From Metapseudomonas sp043392685 (GTDB taxonomy: Bacteria > Pseudomonadota > Gammaproteobacteria > Pseudomonadales > Pseudomonadaceae), in assembly GCA_043392685.1 (NCBI GenBank), contig JBHZGM010000004.1: a stretch of 64,000 bases of DNA. One strand, given 5' to 3'. Under the pieces are notes generated by a model that worked only from the letters and a program-made list of their open reading frames with translations, had not been told where the DNA came from and searched no databases. Within the stretch, counting starts at the first letter, position 1. The number at the start of each line of letters is the position of its first letter. Below, piece after piece: positions 17,897 to 29,295 of the stretch. A program made the position numbers and the translations under genes.

Positions 17897-19233
17897 CAGC
17901 CCAGGTGATCTTCGTCGACGACGAAGCGGCCATCCGTGACGCGGTGCGCGAATGGCTGGAACTCTCCGGCTTCGAGGTGCGGGTGGAATCCAGCGCAGAG
18001 GATTGCCTGAAGCGCCTCGATGCGGATTTCCCCGGCGTGGTCATCAGTGACCTGCGCATGCCCGGCATGGACGGCATGGCCCTGCTCCAGGCCGTGCAGG
18101 CGCTGGACCGCGAGCTGCCGTTCCTGATGGTCACCGGCCACGGCGACGTGCCCCAGGCGGTGGAAGCCATGCGCCTGGGCGCCTATGACTTCATCGAGAA
18201 ACCCTTCACCGCCGAGCGCCTGCTGGAAAGCCTGCACCGCGCCCTGGAAAAGCGTCGGCTGGTCCAGGAGAACCGTCGCCTGCGGGTCGAGGTACAGCTC
18301 AAGGACCAGCTCGACGGCCGTCTGCTGGGCATGTCCAGGCCCATGGTGCAATTGCGCCGGAAGGTGCTGGACCTGGCCGCCACTCCGGTCAACGTCCTGC
18401 TGCGCGGCGACACCGGCGCCGGCAAGGAAATGGTCGCACGCTGCCTGCACGACTTCGGTCCCCGCGCCGGCAAGCCCTTCGTGGCGCTGAACTGCGCGGC
18501 CATTCCGGAGAACCTCTTCGAGAGCGAACTGTTCGGCCACGAGAGCGGCGCCTTCACCGGCGCCCAGGGCAAGCGCATCGGCAAGATCGAACACGCCCAC
18601 GGCGGCACCCTGTTTCTCGACGAAATCGAAAGCATGCCGCTGGCGCAGCAGGTGAAGCTGCTGCGAGTGCTGCAGGAGCAGCGCCTGGAACGCCTGGGCT
18701 CGAACCAGAGCATCGCTGTGGATATCCGCGTGGTGGCCGCCACCAAGCCGGACCTGCGCGACGAAGTCCGCGCCGGACGCTTCCGCGAAGACCTGCTCTA
18801 CCGCCTGAACGTGGCGGAACTGCAACTGCCCGCGCTGCGCGAGCGCCGCGAAGACATTCCCTTGCTGTTCGAACACTTTGCCCGCCAGGCCAGCGAACGC
18901 CTGGGCCGGCCGCAGCCGGCGCTGACCCCGGCCGAACTGGCCCAGCTCCTGGCCCACGACTGGCCGGGCAACGTGCGTGAGCTGGCCAACGCCGCCGAGC
19001 GCCATGTGCTGGGGTTATCCACAGGCCGGGCGGATCGGGCCGAGGGGGAACCCTCCCTGGCCGAACTGATGGAAGCCTATGAGGCGCAATGCCTGCGCCA
19101 GGCCCTGGCGCGCTGCCAGGGCGACATCAAGGCGGTGATGGACCTGCTGCGCCTGCCGCGCCGCACCCTCAACGAGAAGATGGTCCGCCACGGCCTGGCG
19201 CGCAGCGAGTTCCTGCGTGGCGAGGATGATTGA
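17893..19233 (+). CDS. sigma54-dependent NtrC-family response regulator (DctD/MifR-like)
   Basis: A 446-residue three-domain regulator. The receiver domain carries phospho-acceptor D53 (VVISDLRMPGMDG). The AAA+ domain has Walker A GDTGAGKE, the sigma54-contact motif ESGAFTGAQ and Walker B TLFLDEIES. A C-terminal Fis-type helix-turn-helix follows (QCLRQALARCQGDIKAVMDLL). It should activate a sigma54 promoter when phosphorylated by the kinase it overlaps. The likely target is the permease gene at 19701, which has a strong -24/-12 element. A perfect DnaA box is at 19015-19023. Confidence 0.92.
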   Translation: MTAQVIFVDDEAAIRDAVREWLELSGFEVRVESSAEDCLKRLDADFPGVVISDLRMPGMDGMALLQAVQALDRELPFLMVTGHGDVPQAVEAMRLGAYDFIEKPFTAERLLESLHRALEKRRLVQENRRLRVEVQLKDQLDGRLLGMSRPMVQLRRKVLDLAATPVNVLLRGDTGAGKEMVARCLHDFGPRAGKPFVALNCAAIPENLFESELFGHESGAFTGAQGKRIGKIEHAHGGTLFLDEIESMPLAQQVKLLRVLQEQRLERLGSNQSIAVDIRVVAATKPDLRDEVRAGRFREDLLYRLNVAELQLPALRERREDIPLLFEHFARQASERLGRPQPALTPAELAQLLAHDWPGNVRELANAAERHVLGLSTGRADRAEGEPSLAELMEAYEAQCLRQALARCQGDIKAVMDLLRLPRRTLNEKMVRHGLARSEFLRGEDD

Positions 19234-19251
19234 AGGTCGGCACGGATAGCC

Positions 19252-19272
19252 CCCTCTCCCTCTGGGAGAGGG
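19252..19272. terminator. CCCTCTCCC hairpin after the regulator gene
   Basis: CCCTCTCCC (19252-19260) and GGGAGAGGG (19264-19272) form a perfect 9-bp stem with loop TCT, 18 bases after the regulator stop. It is of the common 'CTCTCCC' intergenic repeat type. A second repeat with GGTTGGGT and AACCCAACC arms follows at about 19366-19408. Confidence 0.6.
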
Positions 19273-19615
19273 TTGAGGCAGCTGGATCTGGCCGGGATTC
19301 CCAAGGACAGACCTATGGCCTGCTTTCGCGAATGAGTTCGCCCACAAGGCCGGGAGGCTTTTGCAGGTTGGGTCGGGCGGCGCTCCGCGAGCGAAGCGAA
19401 ACCCAACCCAGCGGCCTCGCCTTGTAGCGTTGGGCCTCGTTCCTCGGACCAACCTACGGGACTGATCGACATGGAATCTCCCACACCATGCCCTGCCAGC
19501 CCTCAACCTGATCATCGGCGGAATCTTGCTTATCACCCTCCTGGCATCGGCAGGATTCCGCGCATGATCGCCACGAAACCTCGCTGAAACCGCTCTATTC
19601 CGGGACTTTCCTCCC

Positions 19616-19632
19616 CTGGCACAGCTTCTGCT
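19616..19632 (+). promoter_or_regulatory. sigma54 (-24/-12) promoter for the permease gene
   Basis: CTGGCACAGCTTCTGCT matches the RpoN consensus YTGGCACGRNNNTTGCW at all but two positions, with correct GG-to-GC spacing. It lies about 70 bp before the permease start and downstream of a sigma54 activator gene. An inverted pair GCGGAATC (19518-19525) / GATTCCGC (19554-19561) upstream is a candidate activator site, with low certainty. Confidence 0.75.
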
Positions 19633-19700
19633 ATGTGCCTGACGCACCAACGCGGCTTCGGCCAGCCCCCACAAAAACAACTACTACGCGTCGAGGAAAG

Positions 19701-21011
19701 ATGATGGATAACTCCAGCACCCTGACTGCCTCTGCAGAACCCCGTACGACATCGCAACGCATCAAATCGATTTTCAGTGGCTCGGTAGGCAACCTTGTCG
19801 AGTGGTACGACTGGTACGTCTACGCGGCCTTCTCGCTGTACTTCGCCAAGGCCTTCTTCCCCCAGGGCGACATGACTGCCCAGTTGCTCAATACTGCGGC
19901 CATCTTCGCCGTGGGCTTCCTGATGCGCCCCATCGGCGGCTGGCTGATGGGCATCTACGCCGACCGCAAGGGCCGCAAGGCTGCCCTGCTGGCCTCGGTG
20001 CTCTTGATGTGCTTCGGCTCGCTGATCATCGCCCTGACCCCCAGCTACGAAACCATCGGTGTCGCCGCCCCCATCCTGCTGGTGGTCGCGCGCCTGCTGC
20101 AGGGCCTCTCGGTAGGTGGTGAATACGGCACCTCGGCCACTTACCTGTCGGAGATGGCGACCAAGGAGCAACGCGGATTCTTCTCCAGCTTCCAGTACGT
20201 GACCCTGATTTCCGGCCAGCTCATCGCCCTGGCGGTGCTGATCATCCTGCAGCAGACCCTGAACACCGAACAGCTGGAAAGCTGGGGCTGGCGCGTGCCC
20301 TTCTTCATCGGCGCCCTGTGTGCGGTAGTCGCCATGTTCCTGCGTCGCGGCATGGAAGAGACCGAGTCCTTCACCAAGAAGAAGGAAAAGCCGAAGGAAA
20401 GCCTGCTGCGTACCCTGCTGCGCCATCCCAAGGAAGTGCTCACCGTGGTCGGCCTGACCATGGGCGGTACCCTGGCCTTCTACACCTACACCACCTACAT
20501 GCAGAAGTACCTGGTGAACACCGTGGGCATGAGCAAGGGCGACTCGACCATGATCTCGGCCGCCACGCTGTTCCTGTTCATGCTGCTGCAACCCATCGTT
20601 GGCTCGCTTTCCGACAAGATCGGCCGTCGCCCGATCCTGATCGCCTTCGGCGTGATGGGCACCCTGTTCACCTACCCGATCCTCAGCACCCTGCACAGTA
20701 TCGAAACCTGGTGGGGCGCGTTCTTCCTGATCATGGCGGCGCTGATCATCGTCAGTGGCTACACCTCGATCAACGCCGTGGTGAAGGCCGAGCTGTTCCC
20801 CACCGAAATCCGCGCCCTGGGCGTGGGCCTGCCCTATGCACTCACCGTGTCCATCTTCGGCGGCACCGCCGAATACGTGGCCCTGTGGTTCAAGAGCATC
20901 GGCATGGAAAGCGGCTTCTACTGGTACGTCACCGCGTGCATCGCCTGCTCGCTGCTGGTGTACCTGTTCATGAAGGACACCCGCACCCATTCGCGGATGA
21001 ACCAGGACTGA
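19701..21011 (+). CDS. MFS metabolite:H+ symporter (alpha-ketoglutarate/dicarboxylate permease type)
   Basis: A 436-residue, 12-helix inner-membrane transporter of the MHS subfamily, with SVGNLVEWYDWYVYAAFSLYF at the first helix, RPIGGWLMGIYADRKGRK between helices 2 and 3, and GLSVGGEYGTSATYLSE. This fits KgtP/PcaT-type permeases that import alpha-ketoglutarate or related acids with protons. Two adjacent ATGs (19701, 19704) follow GAGG; either may be used. It lies behind a sigma54 promoter next to a MifSR-like pair, as P. aeruginosa PA5530 is controlled by MifSR. Specificity is inferred. Confidence 0.88.
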   Translation: MMDNSSTLTASAEPRTTSQRIKSIFSGSVGNLVEWYDWYVYAAFSLYFAKAFFPQGDMTAQLLNTAAIFAVGFLMRPIGGWLMGIYADRKGRKAALLASVLLMCFGSLIIALTPSYETIGVAAPILLVVARLLQGLSVGGEYGTSATYLSEMATKEQRGFFSSFQYVTLISGQLIALAVLIILQQTLNTEQLESWGWRVPFFIGALCAVVAMFLRRGMEETESFTKKKEKPKESLLRTLLRHPKEVLTVVGLTMGGTLAFYTYTTYMQKYLVNTVGMSKGDSTMISAATLFLFMLLQPIVGSLSDKIGRRPILIAFGVMGTLFTYPILSTLHSIETWWGAFFLIMAALIIVSGYTSINAVVKAELFPTEIRALGVGLPYALTVSIFGGTAEYVALWFKSIGMESGFYWYVTACIACSLLVYLFMKDTRTHSRMNQD

Positions 21012-21035
21012 TCCCTTCTCCGGATCGACACGACA

Positions 21036-21060
21036 CGGGCCCTTCGGGGCCCGTTTTCGT
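21036..21060 (+). terminator. intrinsic terminator of the permease gene
   Basis: CGGGCCC (21036-21042), TTCG tetraloop and GGGCCCG (21047-21053) are followed by TTTTCGTTT. A textbook rho-independent terminator, 24 bp after the permease stop. The remaining gap to 21272 shows no gene. Confidence 0.9.
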
Positions 21061-21272
21061 TTCCGGGGGAATCCGAGTGTTCGTTGGGGGCATTTCCCCC
21101 GAGCGTAAAGCCGACCTCTTTAGCTCCGTCTGGACCCTAGGGCGCGGCGCTGTACACACCGATTCCGAGATTGACTTCGACCTACGTCAAACCATCGGCG
21201 CACGCGACGCCCCCCCTAGCGAATCGGCCTAACCCTTCCAGCCCGGGAAAACCTGCGATACCCGGCGCTCTC

Positions 21273-22238
21273 TTAGTCCAGCCGGCACGCAGCCAATCCC
21301 GCCTTCAGCGCCGGCTCGTCCTGGGGCCCGGCGAAGATCAGTTCCAGACGCGAATCCTTGCGCCATTCGCTGGCCTGCCAGTGGATCGGTGCGCCATCCA
21401 GGGCATTGCCGGAGAGCCAGCCGGCGTTGGTCTGCAGCACCAGCTTGGCGCGGCGCCAGGGCAGGCTGGCCAGCCATAGCTGCAGGCGCATCAGTTCGAA
21501 TCGCTGGCTCGGATGCCAACGCCAACCCATGCTCCAAGCGTCGTCACCAGCCTGGATCTGGCAGATGGGGTCGGCCGGATTCCTCCACAGGACGGCCGGT
21601 TTATCCACACCTGTTGGTAAGTCAGTGATACCAACAGCTTTTCCAGAATGTGAATGAATACCTGGAAGCTGCTGAATATCCAGCCTCCCGTAAGTCGTCC
21701 ACAGCAGAGTAACCTTGGGCAGTTTCGCGACAAGTTGTTCACAGGTGGCAGAATCCAGGCCTTCGGCCTTGTTTAGTAGCATAAGGCCAGCACTCAAAAG
21801 TGCCTCCCGCTGGCTGTCTGGCAGTAGCTGGCCCGTAGCCAGCGCCGCCGCGTCGAGCACCATGACGCTCGGCTGTAGCGCCAGTACGCCCTCCCAAGGG
21901 GGTTCGCGTAGCTGTCGCAGTAGCTCGACCGGGTGTCCGAGTCCGGAAGGCTCGATCAGTAGCCGGTCTGGCCGCGCCTTGCGCAGTAGCCGGCCAAGTC
22001 CGACCTGGAAGGGCGCGCCGTTGACGCAGCAGACGCAACCGCCCGCCACCTCGGCGATGGCGATGCCGTCGTCGTTGCTGGTGAGCAGTGCCGCGTCCAG
22101 GCCGATCTGGCCAAATTCGTTGATCAGTACCGCCCAGCGTTCATGGGCAGGCCGCTGCGCCAGCAAGTGACGGATCAGGCTGGTCTTGCCGGCGCCCAGG
22201 GGCCCGGCGATGAGATGGGTAGGGATATGAGTAAGCAT
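21273..22238 (-). CDS. CobW/COG0523-family GTPase
   Basis: A 321-residue G3E GTPase with Walker A GPLGAGKTS near the N-terminus, the metal-binding GGCVCC (CxCC) motif and an NKAE guanine motif. The C-terminal CobW_C part is short. Members act as metallochaperones that insert zinc or cobalt into client proteins. I chose ATG at 22238 (MLTHIPTHLIAGPL) because Walker A follows it immediately; the longer frame upstream lacks homology. It diverges from a small secreted-protein gene. No Zur-type box is visible in this gap. A perfect DnaA box is at 21601-21609. Confidence 0.83.
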   Translation of the reverse strand: MLTHIPTHLIAGPLGAGKTSLIRHLLAQRPAHERWAVLINEFGQIGLDAALLTSNDDGIAIAEVAGGCVCCVNGAPFQVGLGRLLRKARPDRLLIEPSGLGHPVELLRQLREPPWEGVLALQPSVMVLDAAALATGQLLPDSQREALLSAGLMLLNKAEGLDSATCEQLVAKLPKVTLLWTTYGRLDIQQLPGIHSHSGKAVGITDLPTGVDKPAVLWRNPADPICQIQAGDDAWSMGWRWHPSQRFELMRLQLWLASLPWRRAKLVLQTNAGWLSGNALDGAPIHWQASEWRKDSRLELIFAGPQDEPALKAGLAACRLD

Positions 22239-22317
22239 GGACCTATGGTGCTGCTTCACAGCCTGCCGAGAAAGCCTCGTGCTAGAGTCGCGTGCTTCAT
22301 GACCCGGAAGACCTCCC

Positions 22318-22665
22318 ATGCGTATCTGGTTGCTGCCCGTGCTGCTGTTGCTGTCCGTCGACGTCCATGCCCAAGCCTGTGTTGTCCACAGCCAGGGCGA
22401 CGGGCTCGACGTGAAGCTCTGCCAGGAAAACCGTAGCATCCCGCCGCAACTCTTTCGTGACGGCTTCTGCAAGCCGGAGATGAAGGGCCAGAAAGTCGAA
22501 GTCAGCTTTGTGGATAACTGTCCGGCCGGTGCATTCGGCGTGTGCCGCAATGCCAGGGTCAGCAACCAGGCCTACCGCCAGGATATCCACTACTACGGCG
22601 TGGCCAGCGATGCCCGCTACCTGAAGCCCTTTTGCGAAACCCAGAGCCAAGGCAAGTGGGAGTAA
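22318..22665 (+). CDS. small secreted Cys-rich hypothetical protein
   Basis: A 115-residue protein with a signal peptide (MRIWLLPVLLLLSVDVHAQA) and six cysteines in the mature part, which suggests disulfide bonds in the periplasm. I recognise no family. It sits between two COG0523 GTPase genes, as a hypothetical gene does near the Zur locus of P. aeruginosa. A perfect DnaA box is at 22509-22517. Confidence 0.6.
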   Translation: MRIWLLPVLLLLSVDVHAQACVVHSQGDGLDVKLCQENRSIPPQLFRDGFCKPEMKGQKVEVSFVDNCPAGAFGVCRNARVSNQAYRQDIHYYGVASDARYLKPFCETQSQGKWE

Positions 22666-22689
22666 GGCCAGTCCCCCCGCTCGGAACCT

Positions 22690-22748
22690 TGCAGGAGTCA
22701 GCTTGCCGGCGAAACGAGGCCATTCGCCAGAAAGCCAGCTCCACGGGC
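22690..22748. repeat. REP-type repeat pair
   Basis: GCAGGAGTCAGCTTGCC (22691-22707) and an inverted GCCAGCTCC-containing arm (22723-22748) are the same family as the repeat at 151-217. It lies between the small secreted-protein gene and the downstream end of the GTPase gene. Confidence 0.6.
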
Positions 22749-22817
22749 AACGCCGTTACCTGCAACACTTGATGCAGAAACGGCAAGTTCATGCGCCCGG
22801 CAGCTGCCGCGCCAGGG

Positions 22818-24026
<1,209 letters not shown>

Positions 24027-24103
24027 GGGATTTCCTCTCAGGCTTGGCGTTGGCGGTGGCACCTGGCGTTGAAACGGCAGGTGGTGGTTCTCGGATGTCT
24101 AAT

Positions 24104-24120
24104 TTGTTATAACATAACAA
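24104..24120. promoter_or_regulatory. Zur-type operator between the GTPase gene and folE2
   Basis: TTGTTATAACATAACAA is an AT-rich near-palindrome centred in the divergent gap. It resembles the gammaproteobacterial Zur box (TGTTATAnTATAACA core). It is 28 bases before the folE2 start and 78 before the GTPase start, so zinc-bound Zur could repress both. Confidence 0.75.
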
Positions 24121-24147
24121 TCGCTGCTGATTTCAAGAGCCCGACTG

Positions 24148-25038
24148 ATGAACGCCCTCTCTCTCCCGGATATCGCCGCGCAAACCTCTACCTTCGACCT
24201 GCCCCTGGACTGGGTCGGCATGTGCGGCATTGCCCAGCCCGTGGTACTAGCGGGACAGCGCATCGCCACGCGGGTCGATGCTGGCGTCAGCCTGGATGAC
24301 GTCGGTGCTCGGGGTATCCATATGTCGCGCCTCTACCTGGCATTGGAGGAACTGGAACGGGAGACGCTATCCGGCCCCCTGTTGCGCCGGGTGCTGGCAC
24401 GCTTCCTCGAGAGCCACCGGGGCCTGTCGGCCAGCGCCAGCCTGCGCGTACGTGGAGAAGCCTTACTGCAGCGGCCAGCGCTGGTAAGCCCGCTGGCCGG
24501 ATGGAAGGCCTATCCGTTCGAGGTCCGTGCACGCCAGGATCGATGGGGGTTCCACGTGGAACTTCAATTGCAACTGGCCTATTCCTCCACCTGCCCCTGC
24601 TCGGCCGCCCTTGCCAGTCAGCTGATTCAGCAGCGCTTCGCCGAGGACTTTCCGGGGCAGAGTGTGCCTCGGGATCAGGTGCTCGCCTGGCTGGGCAGCA
24701 GTCAGGGCATAGTCGCCACGCCCCACAGCCAGCGCAGTACCGCCACCTTCTGGATACACCTGGGGGCGATGGACGACCTTCCCGTGCCCCGTCTGGTCGA
24801 TCTGGCGGAGCACACCCTGGGCACAGCGGTGCAGACGGCGGTGAAGCGGGCAGACGAACAGGCCTTCGCCCTGGCCAACGGACAGAACCTGATGTTCTGC
24901 GAGGACGCAGCAAGGCGCCTGGGCAGCGCCTTGCAGAAGCAGGACTGGCTGGAGGGGTTCAGGCTACGGGTCGTGCACGCGGAGAGCCTCCACGCGCACG
25001 ACGCCGTTGCCGAATATGCATGGCGCTATCGGACGTAG
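24148..25038 (+). CDS. folE2: GTP cyclohydrolase FolE2 (GCYH-IB)
   Basis: A 296-residue zinc-independent GTP cyclohydrolase I of the FolE2 type, which makes dihydroneopterin triphosphate for folate synthesis. Signature regions are ISLDD-like VSLDDVGARGIHMSRLY, the STCPCSAALA motif with the conserved Cys, and PHSQRSTATFW. Under zinc limitation FolE2 replaces FolE, which agrees with the Zur-type operator upstream. Its 3' end overlaps the convergent methyltransferase gene by 13 bp. A parS-like palindrome lies inside at 24548-24563. Confidence 0.95.
   Translation: MNALSLPDIAAQTSTFDLPLDWVGMCGIAQPVVLAGQRIATRVDAGVSLDDVGARGIHMSRLYLALEELERETLSGPLLRRVLARFLESHRGLSASASLRVRGEALLQRPALVSPLAGWKAYPFEVRARQDRWGFHVELQLQLAYSSTCPCSAALASQLIQQRFAEDFPGQSVPRDQVLAWLGSSQGIVATPHSQRSTATFWIHLGAMDDLPVPRLVDLAEHTLGTAVQTAVKRADEQAFALANGQNLMFCEDAARRLGSALQKQDWLEGFRLRVVHAESLHAHDAVAEYAWRYRT
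24548..24563. promoter_or_regulatory. parS-like palindrome inside folE2
   Basis: The core GTTCCACGTGGAAC (24549-24562) is identical to the core of the Pseudomonas parS site TGTTCCACGTGGAACA; the outer base at each end differs. It is about 22 kb from oriC, within reach for a ParB site. Binding strength is uncertain. Confidence 0.5.
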
Positions 25039-26213
25039 AGGTCCGCCCGGCTCCACGGCAACTCATGGGAGCCATCCGCGCAGGGCTTGGTAGCGAGTAT
25101 CTGGTGCAGATTGATCCAGCCCTTCTGGAAGGCATGGGAGCAACCCGCCAGGTACAGCCGCCAGATACGCAGGGCCTGTTCCGGAACCAGCCTGGCAGCC
25201 TCGGCCAGCTTGGCTTCCAGGTTGGCACTCCAGAACTCCAATGTCCGCGCGTAGTGCAGGCGCAGGCTTTCCACGTCCACCACTTCCAGGCCGGCCAGGC
25301 TCAGCTCGGTGACCATGGTGGCCAGGTGCGGCAGCTCGCCGTGAGGGAAGACATAGCGGTCGATGAACTCGCCGGCGCCACGCCCCACCGGGCGGCCATC
25401 CGGGTGTCGAGAGGTGATGCCGTGATTCATCACCAGCCCGCCGGCACGCACCGCCCCGAACAGGCGCTGGCAATAGATGGGCATGTTGGCGTGACCGACG
25501 TGTTCGAGCATACCGACGCTCACCACCTTGTCGAAGCGGCCATCCTGGGGCAGGTCGCGGTAATCCAGCAGCTCCAGCTCCACCTGTCCTTCCAGCCCAT
25601 CGGCCTTGACCCGTTCCCGACCAAGGGCCAACTGCTCACGACTCAGGGTGATGCCGAAAACCCGGACGCCGTACTCACGGGCCGCGAACCTTGCCAGGCC
25701 ACCCCAGCCACAGCCCACGTCCAGCAGGTACTCGCCCGGCTTCAGCCGCAGCTTGCGGCAGAGGTGATGCAGCTTGGCCTGCTGGGCGCTGTCGAGGTCC
25801 TCGGTGCCGGTGGGGAAATAGGCACAGGAATAGACCATCTCGCGGTCCAGCCAGAGGGCATAGAAGTCGTTGGACAGGTCGTAGTGGTAGGAAATGGCCG
25901 CCGCGTCGGTGGCCTTGTCGTGGGACGGGCGCGGCGCCGTCGAAACGTCGTCGTCACCTACAAGCGCCTCGCTCAGGGCATCGCCAACCCGGATCACCTC
26001 AAGAATCGGCCCGGTGAGTTCGAGGCGCCCTTCCACGTAGGCGCTGCCGAGTGTTCCGAGGCTCGGCCGGCTCAACAGAGAGACCACGCTGGGGTCCTTC
26101 ACCGTCATGGTCACGGTCGGGTTGGGGCCGAGATCGATTTCCTTGCCATCCCAAAGCTGCAGGCGTAGCGGTAGCTTCAGATCGCGCAAGACCGGTGGAA
26201 GTTGAGCAAGCAT
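25026..26213 (-). CDS. cyclopropane-fatty-acid-synthase-like methyltransferase
   Basis: A 395-residue SAM-dependent enzyme. The N-terminal lipid-domain part is followed by the methyltransferase domain: YDLSNDFYALWLDREMVYSCAYF, SAM-binding LDVGCGWGGLARFAA, and SVGMLEHVG. This layout matches CFA synthases, which methylenate unsaturated phospholipid acyl chains at the membrane. ATG at 26213 follows AAGGAGG; the in-frame start at 26255 is less likely. It converges on folE2 with a 13-bp overlap. Confidence 0.87.
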   Translation of the reverse strand: MLAQLPPVLRDLKLPLRLQLWDGKEIDLGPNPTVTMTVKDPSVVSLLSRPSLGTLGSAYVEGRLELTGPILEVIRVGDALSEALVGDDDVSTAPRPSHDKATDAAAISYHYDLSNDFYALWLDREMVYSCAYFPTGTEDLDSAQQAKLHHLCRKLRLKPGEYLLDVGCGWGGLARFAAREYGVRVFGITLSREQLALGRERVKADGLEGQVELELLDYRDLPQDGRFDKVVSVGMLEHVGHANMPIYCQRLFGAVRAGGLVMNHGITSRHPDGRPVGRGAGEFIDRYVFPHGELPHLATMVTELSLAGLEVVDVESLRLHYARTLEFWSANLEAKLAEAARLVPEQALRIWRLYLAGCSHAFQKGWINLHQILATKPCADGSHELPWSRADLYVR

Positions 26214-26272
26214 GGGAACTCCTCCTTTTCCAAGAACACTGGAAAGGTAGACCAACCTGTGCAGTTGTCAGG

Positions 26273-26287
26273 CTATCGATTCGATAG
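26273..26287. promoter_or_regulatory. 15-bp palindrome upstream of the methyltransferase gene
   Basis: CTATCGATTCGATAG is perfectly symmetric around a central T, 60 bp before the methyltransferase start. It is a candidate regulator site. The 26214-26533 gap otherwise contains the glmS terminator and no gene. Confidence 0.4.
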
Positions 26288-26490
26288 TCTTCCCCAATGG
26301 TGCGCGCCGCAAGTGCCTCGCTACCGCCCATGGGGTCCGCTCATGTAGTTCGACCACGGGCACATGACAACGGCTCAGGCTGTCTTGCACAGCTCGGCAG
26401 TGTGAAATCCTGAGCCTGCCTGGTGAAACACTGGAGCCGGGCAGAGGGCCGGACCGGCGGACCGTATTGCCTCTGCGGTCCCCAAAAACA

Positions 26491-26516
26491 CGAACGGCGC
26501 CCTGAGGCGCCGTTCG
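26491..26516 (-). terminator. glmS intrinsic terminator
   Basis: CGAACGGCGCC (26491-26501) and GGCGCCGTTCG (26506-26516) form a perfect 11-bp stem with loop CTGA. On the minus strand it is followed by TGTTTTTG, consistent with termination after glmS. Confidence 0.9.
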
Positions 26517-26533
26517 TTCCAGCAGGCTGTGGA

Positions 26534-28369
<1,836 letters not shown>

Positions 28370-28385
28370 GGCTTTTTCTCCTATC

Positions 28386-29153
28386 TCACTCTATGCGCGC
28401 GCAGATCAGCTTGACCCCGCGCGCGGCTATCTGTTCGCGCGCTTCGGCAGAAAGGCGCTCATCGGTAATCAGGGTGTGGATGCTGCTCCAGGGCAGTTCC
28501 AGGTTGGGAATGCGCCGGCCGACCTTGTCGGATTCGGCCATAACGATCACTTCGCGGGCCACTTCGGCCATGACGCGCGAGAGGCCCAGCAATTCGTTGA
28601 AGGTGGTGGTGCCGCGCTGCAGGTCGATGCCATCGGCGCCGATGAACAGCTGGTCGAAGTCGTAGGAACGCAGGACCTGCTCGGCCACCTGGCCCTGGAA
28701 GGATTCCGAATGCGGGTCCCAGGTACCGCCGGTCATCAGCAGCACGGGCTCATGCTCCAGTTCGCGCAGGGCGTTGGCGACGCTGAGGGAGTTGGTCATC
28801 ACCACCAGGCCGGGCTTGTGGCCGAGTTCCGGGATCATCGCCGCGGTGGTGCTGCCACTGTCGATGATGATGCGCGCGTGTTCACGGATGCAGCCTACGG
28901 CGGCGCGGGCGATGGCCAGCTTATAGGACGACACCGGCTGGGCACCTTCGCCGATCAGCTCCTGGGGCATGGGTACGGCCCCACCGTAACGACGCAACAA
29001 CAGGCCGTTCTTCTCCAGGGCGGTGAGGTCCTTGCGGATAGTCACCTCGGAGGTGGAAAACGCCTTGGCCAGCTCATCGACACTCACCTCGCCCTGCTCG
29101 TTAAGCAGCGCAAGGATGGCATGGCGACGCTGTGGCGTGTTGCGTTTGGTCAT
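28386..29153 (-). CDS. glmR: DeoR-family regulator GlmR
   Basis: A 255-residue regulator with an N-terminal DeoR winged helix (RRHAILALLNEQGEVSVDELAKAFSTSEVTIRKDL) and a C-terminal DeoR sensor domain (GSTT and LFIGADGIDLQRG). In P. aeruginosa the gene in this place, glmR, regulates glmS and amino-sugar metabolism. It lies between glmU and glmS on the same strand. Confidence 0.9.
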   Translation of the reverse strand: MTKRNTPQRRHAILALLNEQGEVSVDELAKAFSTSEVTIRKDLTALEKNGLLLRRYGGAVPMPQELIGEGAQPVSSYKLAIARAAVGCIREHARIIIDSGSTTAAMIPELGHKPGLVVMTNSLSVANALRELEHEPVLLMTGGTWDPHSESFQGQVAEQVLRSYDFDQLFIGADGIDLQRGTTTFNELLGLSRVMAEVAREVIVMAESDKVGRRIPNLELPWSSIHTLITDERLSAEAREQIAARGVKLICARIE

Positions 29154-29230
29154 CAGTGAAAGTTTCGATTCGAAAGATAATGGCGCGAATCAAAACCCAA
29201 GATATTTCCGGCGTCAATAGCGAAAACGAC

Positions 29231-29254
29231 AAAAGGCGGCCTGAGCCGCCTTTT
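29231..29254 (-). terminator. glmU terminator
   Basis: AAAAGGCGGC (29231-29240) and GCCGCCTTTT (29245-29254) form a stem with loop CTGA and flanking A/T runs. It lies between glmU and glmR. A perfect DnaA box follows at 29268-29276. Confidence 0.85.
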
Positions 29255-29295
29255 GCAGGGGTGCGGGTTATCCACAGCCCGGGTTTTCCACAACC

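Noticed and set aside
28370..28385. glmS ribozyme upstream of glmS
   Set aside because: Only 16 bases separate glmR and glmS, too short for the ribozyme, which is found in Gram-positive bacteria.
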